Positions 13,090-21,719 are shown, numbered from the stretch's first letter. The stretch: DNA of 64,000 bases from Roseovarius sp. Pro17 (GCF_035599575.1 NZ_CP141179.1:124001-188000), one strand, 5' to 3'. A program made the numbers and translations. Notes: generated by a model from the letters alone, not told the origin.

Positions 13090-13569
13090 ATGAGCCGCAT
13101 CAGCCATATCGAACTTGACGACGCCAATCTGCCCGCCCCCACGCCCGAGATCGAACAAGAGCGCAAAGTCGCCATGTTCGACCTGATGGAGGACAACACC
13201 TTTGCGCTGCCCGTCCGCGACGGGCGCGATGTGCCGAACGGCCCTTACCGCGTCGGCCTGTCGATCCGCGAGAAACGTCTGGTATTCACCATCACCACCG
13301 AGGCCGAGGCCCCGGCAGCCGAATTCCATCTCTCGCTCAGCCCGTTCCGTCAGGTGGTCAAGGATTACTATACCATCTGCGAAAGCTATTTCGATGCCGT
13401 GAAAAACATGCCTCCCAGCCAGATCGAGACGATCGACATGGCCCGACGCGGCATCCACAACGAGGGCGCGCGCATTCTGGAAGAGCGACTGGAGGGCAAA
13501 GCCGATGTCGACACCGACACCGCGCGGCGCCTTTTCACGCTGATCTGCGTGCTGCATTTCGGCGGGTAA
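13090..13569 (+). CDS. UPF0262 family protein
   Basis: The 159 residues match UPF0262: SRISHIELDD at the N terminus, then QERKVAMFDLMEDNTFALP, GPYRVGLSIREKRLVF, and FRQVVKDYYTICESYF with a His-Glu containing GIHNEGARIL near the C terminus. This family is alphaproteobacterial and usually follows hisD. Its role is not known. It ends four bases before the phosphatase gene, suggesting cotranscription. Confidence 0.9.
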   Translation: MSRISHIELDDANLPAPTPEIEQERKVAMFDLMEDNTFALPVRDGRDVPNGPYRVGLSIREKRLVFTITTEAEAPAAEFHLSLSPFRQVVKDYYTICESYFDAVKNMPPSQIETIDMARRGIHNEGARILEERLEGKADVDTDTARRLFTLICVLHFGG

Positions 13570-13573
13570 GGCG

Positions 13574-14038
13574 ATGGTGGCAGCGCTTCCCCAGTCGATA
13601 CTATTTTGCTGCGACTACAATGCCGTACGCTCGCCCATGGCCGAAGGCATCATGAAAAAGCTCTATGGTACTGGCACCTATGTCCAGTCGGCAGGGGTGA
13701 AAAGCGAACAGGATATCGACGGCTTTTCCATCGCCGTCTGCGAGGAAATCGGGGTCGAATTGTCACGCCATCGCGCGCGCAGCTTTGACGAAATGGCGCA
13801 GTGGGGCGATGATCTGGGATCGTTCGATCTGGTCGTGGCACTCAGCCCCGCCAGCCAGCGCCGGGCACTGGACCTGACGCGCGTCTTTCACCTCGACGTG
13901 CTATACTGGCCGATCATGGATCCAACGGGCCTCGGCGAAACGCGCGAGGCCAAGATGGAAGCATATCGACAATCACGCGACCAGATATTGGCGCATATGA
14001 CTGAACGCTGGGGCGACCCAAGGGGAGACGACACATGA
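13574..14038 (+). CDS. Low-molecular-weight phosphotyrosine phosphatase/arsenate reductase-fold protein
   Basis: The signature loop C13-x5-R19-S is CDYNAVRS after strand ILFC, and the general acid Asp lies in WPIMDPTG, as in low-molecular-weight tyrosine phosphatases. At 154 residues the length is right. ArsC-type arsenate reductases share the fold but need extra resolving Cys residues that are not evident, so phosphatase is the better reading. Its stop overlaps the next start (ATGA). Confidence 0.85.
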   Translation: MVAALPQSILFCCDYNAVRSPMAEGIMKKLYGTGTYVQSAGVKSEQDIDGFSIAVCEEIGVELSRHRARSFDEMAQWGDDLGSFDLVVALSPASQRRALDLTRVFHLDVLYWPIMDPTGLGETREAKMEAYRQSRDQILAHMTERWGDPRGDDT

Positions 14039-14427
14039 TCGAGACTATCAAGCGCTATTTCGACGCTTTCAACATCGGTGATTCCGAAGGGATGCTGGCC
14101 TGTCTTTCTGACGACATCGCGCACCACGTCAACGAAGGCGGCGTGCGCCACGGCAAGGACATGTTCCGCGATTTTTGCGAGCATATGACCGAATGCTACC
14201 GCGAAGAGCTGACCAACATTACCTTCTTCGAGACCGAAGATGGCACCCGCGCAGCCGCCGAATATGTAGTGAACGGAACGTACATAAAAACCGACGACGG
14301 CCTGCCGGACGCCGATGGGCAGACCTACAAACTACCCGCCGGAACCTTCTTTACGCTCAAAGAGGGGCAGATCACGCGGATCACGACCTATTACAACCTG
14401 TCCGATTGGCGCAATCAGGTGTCGTGA
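14035..14427 (+). CDS. SnoaL/NTF2-like small domain protein
   Basis: This 130-residue protein is a single NTF2-like cone: IKRYFDAFNIGDSEGMLACL, then DDIAHHVNEGGVRHGKDMFRDF and a C-terminal GTFFTLKEGQITRITTYYNL. Such proteins are ketosteroid-isomerase-like enzymes or ligand binders; the substrate cannot be judged. It overlaps genes at both ends (four bases upstream, one base downstream), so it is locked into an operon with the phosphatase and acetyltransferase. Confidence 0.82.
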   Translation: MIETIKRYFDAFNIGDSEGMLACLSDDIAHHVNEGGVRHGKDMFRDFCEHMTECYREELTNITFFETEDGTRAAAEYVVNGTYIKTDDGLPDADGQTYKLPAGTFFTLKEGQITRITTYYNLSDWRNQVS

Positions 14428-15035
14428 TGCCCGAGGCGGCCATAGACCTGCGCACGCTGTCTGGTCCGACACTGGAGGACGCGTTGGAGGATGTCGCGCG
14501 CCTACGGATCGAGGTGTTTCGCAGCTATCCCTACCTCTACGACGGGGATCTGGCGTATGAAACGCAGTATCTCCAAACCTATCGTGACAGCCCCGGCGCA
14601 ATCCTGATCGGTGCGTTTGACGGCGCGCGCCTGGTCGGCGCGTCCACCGGGACGCCGATGGAGGATCACGCGGATGATTTCGCTGCCGCACTGAACGGGC
14701 AGGGGCTAGACCCCGCGCGGATTTTCTATTGTGCGGAATCGGTGTTGCTACCTGCCTATCGCGGGCACGGAATTGGCCACGCCTTCTTTGACCGCCGCGA
14801 AGCTCATGCGCGCGCGTTGGGGCGCGACGCGTCGGTGTTTTGCAGCGTGGTGCGGCCCAAGGGCCATTCGTTGCGCCCCGAGAGCTATCGCTCGTTGGAC
14901 GCCTTCTGGCGGGCGCGGGGCTACGCGCCGCTGCTGGGCGCCATAGCGCGGTTTCGCTGGAAGGATCTGGACCAGCCGGGTGAGACGGATCACGATCTGC
15001 AATTATGGATGCGCGACCTTGGGGCCGAAATTTAA
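14427..15035 (+). CDS. GNAT-family N-acetyltransferase (second in window)
   Basis: From the ATG at 14427, which overlaps the upstream stop as TGATG, the product is 202 residues. LRIEVFRSYPYLYDGDLAYE is a familiar N-terminal segment of a Rhodobacteraceae GNAT group, and LLPAYRGHGIGHAFFDRRE is the acetyl-CoA loop. The C-terminal RARGYAPLLGAIARFRWKDLD completes the fold. A longer frame from 14175 lies inside the SnoaL-like gene and was not used. The substrate is unknown. Confidence 0.85.
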   Translation: MPEAAIDLRTLSGPTLEDALEDVARLRIEVFRSYPYLYDGDLAYETQYLQTYRDSPGAILIGAFDGARLVGASTGTPMEDHADDFAAALNGQGLDPARIFYCAESVLLPAYRGHGIGHAFFDRREAHARALGRDASVFCSVVRPKGHSLRPESYRSLDAFWRARGYAPLLGAIARFRWKDLDQPGETDHDLQLWMRDLGAEI

Positions 15036-15242
15036 CGCCAAATGCCGGAGGTGCCGACAAATGCGCGCCGGATCACAGATTTTAGGCCGTTAGGGCTGAT
15101 TAATGTGCCCTTTAAGGCCTGATATTCCCTGAATCACCCGCCCAAAGGCCGAAAACTGATCGGATTGTGTGTTCTAAGCGACTATATCCTGAATTCTGAC
15201 AGCTTTTTCTTGACGCGACTTTCCAAGGGTGAGCTTCGCTTG

Positions 15243-15257
15243 TTAACGTCTCGTTAA
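15243..15257 (+). promoter_or_regulatory. CtrA-type binding site upstream of the Hint-domain gene
   Basis: TTAA at 15243-15246 and TTAA at 15254-15257 are separated by exactly seven bases. This is the full CtrA motif TTAA-N7-TTAA of Alphaproteobacteria. It lies 34 bases before the start at 15292 in an AT-rich stretch. A near-miss with eight-base spacing occurs about 150 bases upstream. The 256-base gap 15036-15291 otherwise holds no gene. Confidence 0.6.
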
Positions 15258-15291
15258 TAATAAAAAGAAGATCGAGGCAGGATATACAAGT

Positions 15292-16356
15292 ATGGGAACG
15301 GGCTTTCGGGGCACGCGTTTTATTCCTTTATCGCAGACGAAAGTGGACGGCTTTCAGCCGGACGCGGTCGAGCAGATAGCAGTCGGCGCAACATGGCGTT
15401 GGCACGGGCAGCCCGTGCGCGTCGACGGGCCATCGGAAATGCTGCGACTGGAAAATACGGACGGATATGGGATTAGTCGCAAGGATGCGGCGCGCATAGT
15501 GCGCCGCTTTGCTGGCGCGACCGTCAACGAAACGGGCGATTTGAGCGCGGTCGAGCTGGACAACGCGCTGCCTGACAGCAGCTTTGTCGTGACCAACGGG
15601 ACGCAAAGCTACACTGTCAGTGTAATCGAATTGGGTACGGGCGCGCCGCCGCTGCTAATGTTCATCGACGTTCTGCCGCCGCAAGATACCGAAATGTGGG
15701 TGGTTCACCACACGTTGGAAGGCCCGCAGACCGCATCGACTGGCCCGGCGACGGGCGGCGTCATCTGCTTTACGCCCGGCACGCGGATCGACACGCCGGA
15801 CGGCCCAAAGCTGGTCGAGGAACTACGCGAGGGCGACCACGTTCAGACCAAGGACAGCGGCGCCGAGGAAATTCAGTGGATCGGCAGCCGCCGCATGACC
15901 GGCGCGCGCCTCTTTGCGATGCCCAAGCTGCGCCCGATCCGCATCCGCGCAGGCGCGTTGGGCGGCAAACGACCGGACGAGGAACTGCTGGTTTCGCCCG
16001 AGCATCGGATGCTGGTCCAAGGTGACGTTGCGCGCACTCTTTTCAACACGCCCGAAGTGCTGATCTCGGCCAAGGATCTGGTGAACTCCGACACGATCAA
16101 GGTTGATCTGGCCGTGCGCGAGGTGACATATATCCACCTGCTGCTGCCCAGCCATCAGATCCTGTGGGCCAATGGCGTGGAAACAGAGAGCTTTCACCCC
16201 GCCAGCGTCGCCCTTTCGACGCTGGACGAGGCTGACCGCCTACGCCTGCTAGCCCGCTATCCGGCGCGGGAGCTTGAGCCGCATATCTATGGCGGCTTTG
16301 CCCGCCGCAGTCTGAGCGGCCCCGAGGCGGCGATCCTTGCGCGTGAGGCGGCCTGA
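15292..16356 (+). CDS. Hint-domain protein (hedgehog/intein fold)
   Basis: The 354-residue product has a Hint domain from about residue 157. C159 sits in VICFTPGTRIDTPDGP, followed by LVEELREGDHVQTKD, a VSPEHRMLVQ block and a late HLLLPSHQILWANGVETES block. The 156 residues before it form no family I recognise. Bacterial Hint domains can self-cleave, and in this group they often occur in proteins linked to type I secretion. No nearby secretion genes are seen. The C-terminal 40 residues (ARYPARELEPHIYGGFARR) are a tail common to Rhodobacteraceae Hint proteins. CtrA control is suggested by the upstream site. Confidence 0.85.
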   Translation: MGTGFRGTRFIPLSQTKVDGFQPDAVEQIAVGATWRWHGQPVRVDGPSEMLRLENTDGYGISRKDAARIVRRFAGATVNETGDLSAVELDNALPDSSFVVTNGTQSYTVSVIELGTGAPPLLMFIDVLPPQDTEMWVVHHTLEGPQTASTGPATGGVICFTPGTRIDTPDGPKLVEELREGDHVQTKDSGAEEIQWIGSRRMTGARLFAMPKLRPIRIRAGALGGKRPDEELLVSPEHRMLVQGDVARTLFNTPEVLISAKDLVNSDTIKVDLAVREVTYIHLLLPSHQILWANGVETESFHPASVALSTLDEADRLRLLARYPARELEPHIYGGFARRSLSGPEAAILAREAA

Positions 16357-16479
16357 ACGCAAGTAAGTGTCTGTGCGTATTGAGCTAATCCTACGCCTGC
16401 CGCCATTGGCCGGGCATGGCCGGGCCATGCGCAGCTCAAAAGAGCGCCAGACCCTTTCCAAAAGCCGGGGCTAGCCAAA

Positions 16480-17604
16480 TCACACCTGTGCTTTGGTCAC
16501 GCTGTCGGGCAGAGCATCCAGAAAAATATCATTCTCAGCGCGACTTCCGATAGTGACACGGGCCCAATGTTCGAACGGCGCTTCTTGCCAGCCCTTGATC
16601 AAAACCCCCTTGCCGCGCAGGTGTTCGGCGAGGTCACGTGCCGGGGCGTGCGTGTCAAAGAAGACGAAATTGGTCTGGGTGGGCGCGCAGGGGTAGCCTT
16701 TTGCCTCAAGCGCGGCAGACACCCTTTTGCGTTCGGTCGTCGCCAGATCGACGACACGGGCCAGATGGGCGTGGTCCTTAAGCGCCTCGGCAGCGGCAGC
16801 AGCGGCCATCGCGTTGACCCCGAAAGGATTGCGCGTTTTCATCAACGCCTTGATCAATAACGGATCGCTGGCGATCCCGTAGCCGATCCGCGCGCCCGCA
16901 AGGCCATAGGCCTTGGAGAATGTCCTTAGAACGATGGATGGCTGCCCGGTTTCGGCCAGTATTCCGAGCGCGTCAAAACGCTCGCCCGGTTCGATGAACT
17001 CGACATAGGCCTCGTCAAAGCAGATCAACGTGGCGGGATCGGTCTGTGCAATGACTGCCCGGAACTCCTGTTCCGATATGGCCGGCCCGGCGGGGTTGCT
17101 GGGGGACGAGAAAATCAGGACGCGCGGTTTGCTGCGCAGAGCCTCGCACAGTCCGTCAATCGGAAAGGTCCAGTCGGCGTTGAAAGGCACCTTGGTGACG
17201 GTTGCACCGAATGTCAGCGCGCCGAATTCATGCAGGCCAAAGCTGGGGCAGATCGTCACCACATGATCCTGCGGGCGGATAATGGCGCGAAACAGCGCGC
17301 CGATCAGATCCTCGGACCCGTTGCCGATGATGACGCGGCTTGTGTCTGTGCCAAGCGCGCTGGCGATCGTCCCCCGGAGGGCGCTGTTCGCGGCATCGGG
17401 ATAGCGCGCCACGCCTGTTGCGGCCTCCTGCATCGCCTTGATTGCGCGCGGTGAGGGGCCAAGGGGGCTCTCATTACTGTCCAGCTTGGCCAGGCAGTCG
17501 ATGCCGTAAGTGGCCTTGAACCGATCCAGCGCAAGGCCTGCGTTGTAGTCGGGTAGGTCGCGGACCTCCTTGCGGATCAGGCCGTGAGGGAAAGGTGCGG
17601 GCAT
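16480..17604 (-). CDS. HisC-like PLP-dependent aminotransferase (accessory copy)
   Basis: This is a class I/II aminotransferase of 374 residues with the HisC pattern: LDSNESPLGPSPRAI, IIGNGSEDLI, FSSPSNPAGP, CFDEAYVEF, and the PLP Lys in RTFSKAYGLAGARIGYG. It is one of three HisC-like genes here; the one at 57814 lies with tyrA and looks biosynthetic. This copy follows the FAD-linked hydroxyacid dehydrogenase by 15 bases and is downstream of the peptide-type binding protein, so it is probably catabolic. A 2-oxoacid from the dehydrogenase, such as imidazolepyruvate, would be a sensible substrate; that is inference. Confidence 0.85.
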   Translation of the reverse strand: MPAPFPHGLIRKEVRDLPDYNAGLALDRFKATYGIDCLAKLDSNESPLGPSPRAIKAMQEAATGVARYPDAANSALRGTIASALGTDTSRVIIGNGSEDLIGALFRAIIRPQDHVVTICPSFGLHEFGALTFGATVTKVPFNADWTFPIDGLCEALRSKPRVLIFSSPSNPAGPAISEQEFRAVIAQTDPATLICFDEAYVEFIEPGERFDALGILAETGQPSIVLRTFSKAYGLAGARIGYGIASDPLLIKALMKTRNPFGVNAMAAAAAAEALKDHAHLARVVDLATTERKRVSAALEAKGYPCAPTQTNFVFFDTHAPARDLAEHLRGKGVLIKGWQEAPFEHWARVTIGSRAENDIFLDALPDSVTKAQV

Positions 17605-17619
17605 GGGGTATCCTTGAAG

Positions 17620-18990
17620 CTAAAGATCAAAAATCTTGCCGGGGTTCATTATGTTCTCGGGATCGAGCGCGCGTTTGATACGGGCCATCACATCCAGCGC
17701 CGGGCCATGCTCGGCGGGCAGATAGGCCTTTTTACCCAGACCGACACCGTGTTCGCCGGTGCAGGTGCCGCCCATCTCGATGGCCATCTCGACAAGGCTT
17801 TTGTTGATATGCTGCGCCTCGCGCGTCTCACTTTCGTCGGCAGGATCATAGAGCAGCACCAGATGAAAATTCCCGTCACCCACATGACCGACTAGGGGGG
17901 CCAAGATCGAAGTCGTGGCGATCACCTTCAGAATGGCGCTGATGCAGGCGGGCAGTTGCGAGATGGGCACGCAGACATCCGTCGAGATGCCCTTGATTCC
18001 GGGCCGCAAGGCGCGCGCCGCATAGAGCGCATCGTGGCGGATACGCCAAAGCCGCGAGGCGGCCTCGGCAGTCTCGGCACAGTCAAAGCGGCTTGCATCC
18101 CCCGCGAGATCCTTGAGAACTGCCATGTCATGTTCGACCGCCGCGTTTGAGCCTGTAAGCTCAATCCACAGCGTCGGATGCTCTGGCAGGTCAGATTTGG
18201 AATAGCTGTTGATGGCCTTCATTTGCAGGCCATCGGCCAGCTCAATCCGGTTCAGGCAAAGGCCGCATTGAAGGGCCATGACAACGGTCTGGGTGGCGTC
18301 CTCGATGGAAACAAAGCTGCACATCGCGGTCTGCGACGCCTCGGGGATGCCAAAGAGGCGCAATGTCAGCTCGGTAATGATACCCAGCGTACCTTCTGAG
18401 CCGATCATGAGCCGGGTCAGATCGTATCCCGCTGACGATTTGCGCGCACGGCCGCCGGTCTTGATGATTGCGCCATCCGGCATCACCACAGTCAGCCCCA
18501 GCACCAGATCGCGCATGGAGCCGTAGCGCACGGTGGTCGTTCCTGACGCGCGCGTGGCCGCCATGCCGCCTAAGGTCGCATGAGCGCCAAGGTCCACGGG
18601 AAAAAACAGACCCGTTGCGCGCAGATGTTCGTTGAGAGCCTGCCGGGTCACGCCGCATTGAACGGTGCAATCCATGTCTTCGCCCTTGACCGACAGGATC
18701 GCGTCCATCGCAGACAGATCAATGCTGATGCCGCCGTGTGGCGCGTGGATCTGTCCTTCGATGGACGATCCCGCGCCAAAGGGGATGACCGGCACGCAAT
18801 GCTTGGTGCAGATGCGCAGTACGTCCGATACTTCTTGTGTGGATTGCACCATCACGACGGCGTCCGGCCATTGGGGCGCTAGGTGGCTTTCGCCGCTACC
18901 GTGGTGCTCGCGCGCGGCATCCGACGTCAATAGCCGGTCGGCGAAGTGCGGGCGCAAAGCGTCAAGAAGGGCGTTTAGGCTGTCGGTCAT
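17620..18990 (-). CDS. FAD-binding D-2-hydroxyacid dehydrogenase (D-lactate dehydrogenase-like)
   Basis: The 456 residues comprise an N-terminal FAD_binding_4 domain (PVIPFGAGSSIEGQ, then GGMAATRASGTTTVRYGSM) and a C-terminal FAD-oxidase_C domain with GHVGDGNFHLV and TCTGEHGVGLGKK, ending DPENIMNPGKIF. This is the DLD/LDHD type, which oxidises D-lactate and larger D-2-hydroxyacids to 2-oxoacids. It sits between an ABC binding protein and a HisC-like aminotransferase, which suggests oxidation of an imported or internally formed 2-hydroxyacid, then transamination to an amino acid. Confidence 0.88.
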   Translation of the reverse strand: MTDSLNALLDALRPHFADRLLTSDAAREHHGSGESHLAPQWPDAVVMVQSTQEVSDVLRICTKHCVPVIPFGAGSSIEGQIHAPHGGISIDLSAMDAILSVKGEDMDCTVQCGVTRQALNEHLRATGLFFPVDLGAHATLGGMAATRASGTTTVRYGSMRDLVLGLTVVMPDGAIIKTGGRARKSSAGYDLTRLMIGSEGTLGIITELTLRLFGIPEASQTAMCSFVSIEDATQTVVMALQCGLCLNRIELADGLQMKAINSYSKSDLPEHPTLWIELTGSNAAVEHDMAVLKDLAGDASRFDCAETAEAASRLWRIRHDALYAARALRPGIKGISTDVCVPISQLPACISAILKVIATTSILAPLVGHVGDGNFHLVLLYDPADESETREAQHINKSLVEMAIEMGGTCTGEHGVGLGKKAYLPAEHGPALDVMARIKRALDPENIMNPGKIFDL

Positions 18991-19022
18991 ATGGGGCCGT
19001 TTTCCAAGGGTCTGACACCAGA

Positions 19023-19048
19023 ACGGGCCGCCGTCGCCAGCGGCCCGT
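19023..19048 (-). terminator. Intercistronic hairpin after the peptide-type binding protein
   Basis: ACGGGCCGC (19023-19031) pairs perfectly with GCGGCCCGT (19040-19048) in the 78-base gap between the binding-protein gene and the dehydrogenase. There is no strong U run on the minus strand, so it is more likely a partial attenuator or mRNA-end stabiliser than a full terminator. Confidence 0.55.
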
Positions 19049-19068
19049 CAAATTTTGCGTGCCTTGGA

Positions 19069-20625
19069 TCAGGCGTTGAACCACCAACGTTCGCCGCAAC
19101 GATTGCCGTCCAGATCCCAATCGCCCGAGATTTCGTCGGGGGCCGAGACCTTGGTGGATTTCGCGTCCAGAAAGTCAGCCCAGACCGGAGCGATCATGCC
19201 GCCCTCTTCGGACAAAATGGACTGGCATTCATAGTATAGCTCGCGCCGTTTCGCATCGTCCTTTTCCGAGCGGGCTGCGATCAAGGCGACGTTGAACGCC
19301 TCATTATCCCAATTGGTGGCGTTGTAGCCGCCCAGAGACTCGCGGGAGTATGCCAGCGACAGCATCAGGTCCTCATTGGCACGTCCCGACCAGCGCGATG
19401 CAAAGAACGGCTTCTTGCCCCAGATGTTGGACCAATACCCGTCTTCCGGCTCGCGCGAGACGTTGATTGTGACGCCTGCGGCTGCCGCATGTTCGCTAAA
19501 TAGCTGTGCGGCATCGACGGCCCCGGTAAACGGTGTGTTCGACGCATGAAGCGTGGTTGTCAGGCCTTCTGCGCCCGCCTCCTTCAACAGCGATTTCGCC
19601 TGTTCGGGGTCATAGCTGTGCTGCGCGATGTCGGGATTGTGGTACTGGTATGCAGCGGAGATCGGCTGATCGTTCGCGATCGAGCCGTATCCGTTCAGAA
19701 CCTTGTCGACCATGTCCTGACGGTTGATCGCCAGTTTCATCGCCTTGCGCACGCGCACATCCGAAAACAACGGGTCGGTCGTCATCATGCTAAAGCAGTA
19801 ATGCACCTTGCCCTGCGTCTGGACCAGATCGATGCCCGGCATGACTGCCATCAGGTTGGCGGTCGTGGGATCGACTGAATTCATTACGTCAATCTCGCCG
19901 GTTTGCAGCGCCGTAGTGCGGGCATTCACGTCCCGAATCGCCAGCATATGGATCGAGTCGAAATGCGCGCGGTCCGATTTCCAATAGTTGGGGTTCTTGG
20001 TGACGATGGATTTGATGCCCGGCTCATAGGTTTCCAGAATGTAACCGCCAGTGCCGATACCGGCATCAAAATTCATGTCGTCCGCAGGGACGATCGTCAT
20101 GGTCGTCAGGGCCAGAACCGGTGGGAATCCGGCATTCGGTCCGTGCAGGGTGATTGTGACCTCATCGGGGGCAGTGGCCTGCACATCCTTCATCACGGCC
20201 GCGAGGGTTTTCGTTTGCGAAATGCTCTGCTCGCCCCGGTGCAGGTTGATCGAGAACACCACATCATCGGCATCCATCGTCTTGCCGTTGTGGAATTCGA
20301 CGCCTTGACGCAGTTTGAAGGTCCAGACCGTCAGATCGTCGTTCGATTCCCAACTGGTCGCCAGTTCAGGCACCAGAACACCGCCGGCGCCGATTTCGAT
20401 CAGGTTGTTGCGCAGCTGCCATTGCAGGTTTTGCATGAACTTGGTCTCATTGACTTGCGGATCCAGCGTTTCGCCGGAGTCAAAGCTACCGATGCCAAGG
20501 CGAAGTGTGCCGCCCTGCGACGGCGTCGCTGCGCGCAATGGTTGACCAGAAAGCCCCAGCACCGCTGTTGCCCCCAACGCGCCCGCGCCCAGCAAAAGAC
20601 CGCGTCTGTTTGTCGAAAATGCCAT
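19069..20625 (-). CDS. Peptide/opine-type ABC transporter substrate-binding protein (SBP_bac_5)
   Basis: The start at 20625 gives 518 residues with a twin-arginine-like signal, STNRRGLLLGAGALG and a hydrophobic stretch ending QPLRAA. It is preceded by AAGGGGGAA as ribosome site; the longer frame from 20691 has no such support. The mature part is DppA/OppA-like: GETLDPQVNE, VWTFKLRQGVEFHNGKTMDADDVVFS, and RVRKAMKLAINRQDMVDKVL. Ligands of this family include di- and oligopeptides, opines and metal chelates. Its permeases and ATPase are in the separate operon starting at 28598. Confidence 0.9.
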   Translation of the reverse strand: MAFSTNRRGLLLGAGALGATAVLGLSGQPLRAATPSQGGTLRLGIGSFDSGETLDPQVNETKFMQNLQWQLRNNLIEIGAGGVLVPELATSWESNDDLTVWTFKLRQGVEFHNGKTMDADDVVFSINLHRGEQSISQTKTLAAVMKDVQATAPDEVTITLHGPNAGFPPVLALTTMTIVPADDMNFDAGIGTGGYILETYEPGIKSIVTKNPNYWKSDRAHFDSIHMLAIRDVNARTTALQTGEIDVMNSVDPTTANLMAVMPGIDLVQTQGKVHYCFSMMTTDPLFSDVRVRKAMKLAINRQDMVDKVLNGYGSIANDQPISAAYQYHNPDIAQHSYDPEQAKSLLKEAGAEGLTTTLHASNTPFTGAVDAAQLFSEHAAAAGVTINVSREPEDGYWSNIWGKKPFFASRWSGRANEDLMLSLAYSRESLGGYNATNWDNEAFNVALIAARSEKDDAKRRELYYECQSILSEEGGMIAPVWADFLDAKSTKVSAPDEISGDWDLDGNRCGERWWFNA

Positions 20626-20690
20626 GTAGTTCCCCCTTGTTCTGCAGCCGCTTGATAGCGCTACACGTGGCATCGCCATGTGGCTTGCCA

Positions 20691-20726
20691 TTATGTCTAA
20701 TGTTATTATGATAAATTATGACATAA
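20691..20726. promoter_or_regulatory. Inverted repeat TTATGTC...GACATAA between binding-protein and LysR genes
   Basis: TTATGTC (20691-20697) and GACATAA (20720-20726) are perfect inverted copies 22 bases apart in a very AT-rich gap (20626-20807). A further TATGACA lies at 20729-20735. The left arm contains the octamer TATGTCTA (20692-20699), also found before the permease operon and hutF. It could be the site of the LysR at 20808, of the HutC-like regulator, or of both. Confidence 0.5.
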
Positions 20727-20807
20727 GCGTATGACAAATCAGAATTGCAGGAACACTCTTTAGGGTTTCTAAATCGAGCCTCCCTGTACAAACCATATAG
20801 GCAAGCT

Positions 20808-21713
20808 ATGCAATCGACCCTTCCCCCCCTTCGTGCGCTTCAGGCTTTCGAGAGCTTTGGACGGCTGGGATCAGTGACCGCCGCCGCCAAGGAGTTGGGC
20901 GTGACCCCCGGTGCTATCAGCCAGCAGATCAAGATCCTTGAGACGCAGTTGAAAATGCCGCTGATTTTAAAGGATGGGCGGCGGGCATCGCTGGCGCCCA
21001 CGGCACTATCCTATCATGAAGTGCTGTCAGCGGGGTTCGGCAAGCTGCATCAGGCGCAGCACTTGTTGTCACAACACAGGGCCGATCTGGATGTTCAGAT
21101 ATCGGGGTTGCCGACCTTGCTGCTAAAATGGCTGAACCCTCGGCTGCACCGATTTGAAACCTCTCACGGTCAGGCATCAATCCGCCTTGAGGCCACGCAT
21201 GTCGAGCCGGACCCGCAGTTTTTGAATCACATGTTTCGGCTGACCTACGGGACCGCTTCCGAGGTGTTCCCCCACGTGCGCGCATTATTTCACGACGTTT
21301 GCTTTCCGGTCTGCTCGCCTCAGTTCCTAGAAAAAAACCCCGCAGCGGCGGACCCGGCCACTTTGTCGTCCGTGCCGTGGATCGATATCGACTGGGGCCC
21401 GGCCTATGCCAGCGTCCCGCGTCTGGGGGACTGGCTGACCACCCAGGGATTGCCGCCGCCCAGCACAAAACCAGTGTCGGTTCATTCGCTGTCCGGCTCG
21501 GCACTCGAGGCTGTGGCCGGGGGGCAGGGGATCGCGCTGGCCCAATCCTCGTTCGCGTCGATGGACCTGAAGCTAGGGCGACTGGTCCGGCTGTCGGACC
21601 ACTCCATAAAGATGCCCGAGCCCTATTTCATTTGCTGGGCGCCCGTGATGCTGGAAAACGAAACGTCGCGGAATTTTCTGAACTGGATCCTGTCCGAAGC
21701 GCGCGATGGATAG
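20808..21713 (+). CDS. LysR-family transcriptional regulator (GcvA-like)
   Basis: The ATG at 20808 gives 301 residues beginning MQSTLPPLRALQAFESFGRL, with the helix-turn-helix TAAAKELGVTPGAISQQIKILE; the longer frame from 20745 runs into the operator region. The effector domain follows. It is divergent from the binding-protein operon and lies 156 bases before the Rieske oxygenase on the same strand, with a terminator between. It probably regulates one or both. The effector is unknown. Confidence 0.88.
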   Translation: MQSTLPPLRALQAFESFGRLGSVTAAAKELGVTPGAISQQIKILETQLKMPLILKDGRRASLAPTALSYHEVLSAGFGKLHQAQHLLSQHRADLDVQISGLPTLLLKWLNPRLHRFETSHGQASIRLEATHVEPDPQFLNHMFRLTYGTASEVFPHVRALFHDVCFPVCSPQFLEKNPAAADPATLSSVPWIDIDWGPAYASVPRLGDWLTTQGLPPPSTKPVSVHSLSGSALEAVAGGQGIALAQSSFASMDLKLGRLVRLSDHSIKMPEPYFICWAPVMLENETSRNFLNWILSEARDG

Positions 21714-21719
21714 AGTGAC

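Noticed and set aside
13574..14038. ArsC arsenate reductase
   Set aside because: The CX5R loop is present but the additional redox Cys residues of arsenate reductases are not evident and no ars genes are near.
15100..15120. A second CtrA site upstream of the Hint gene
   Set aside because: The two TTAA halves are separated by eight bases and not seven, so it is only a near-miss.
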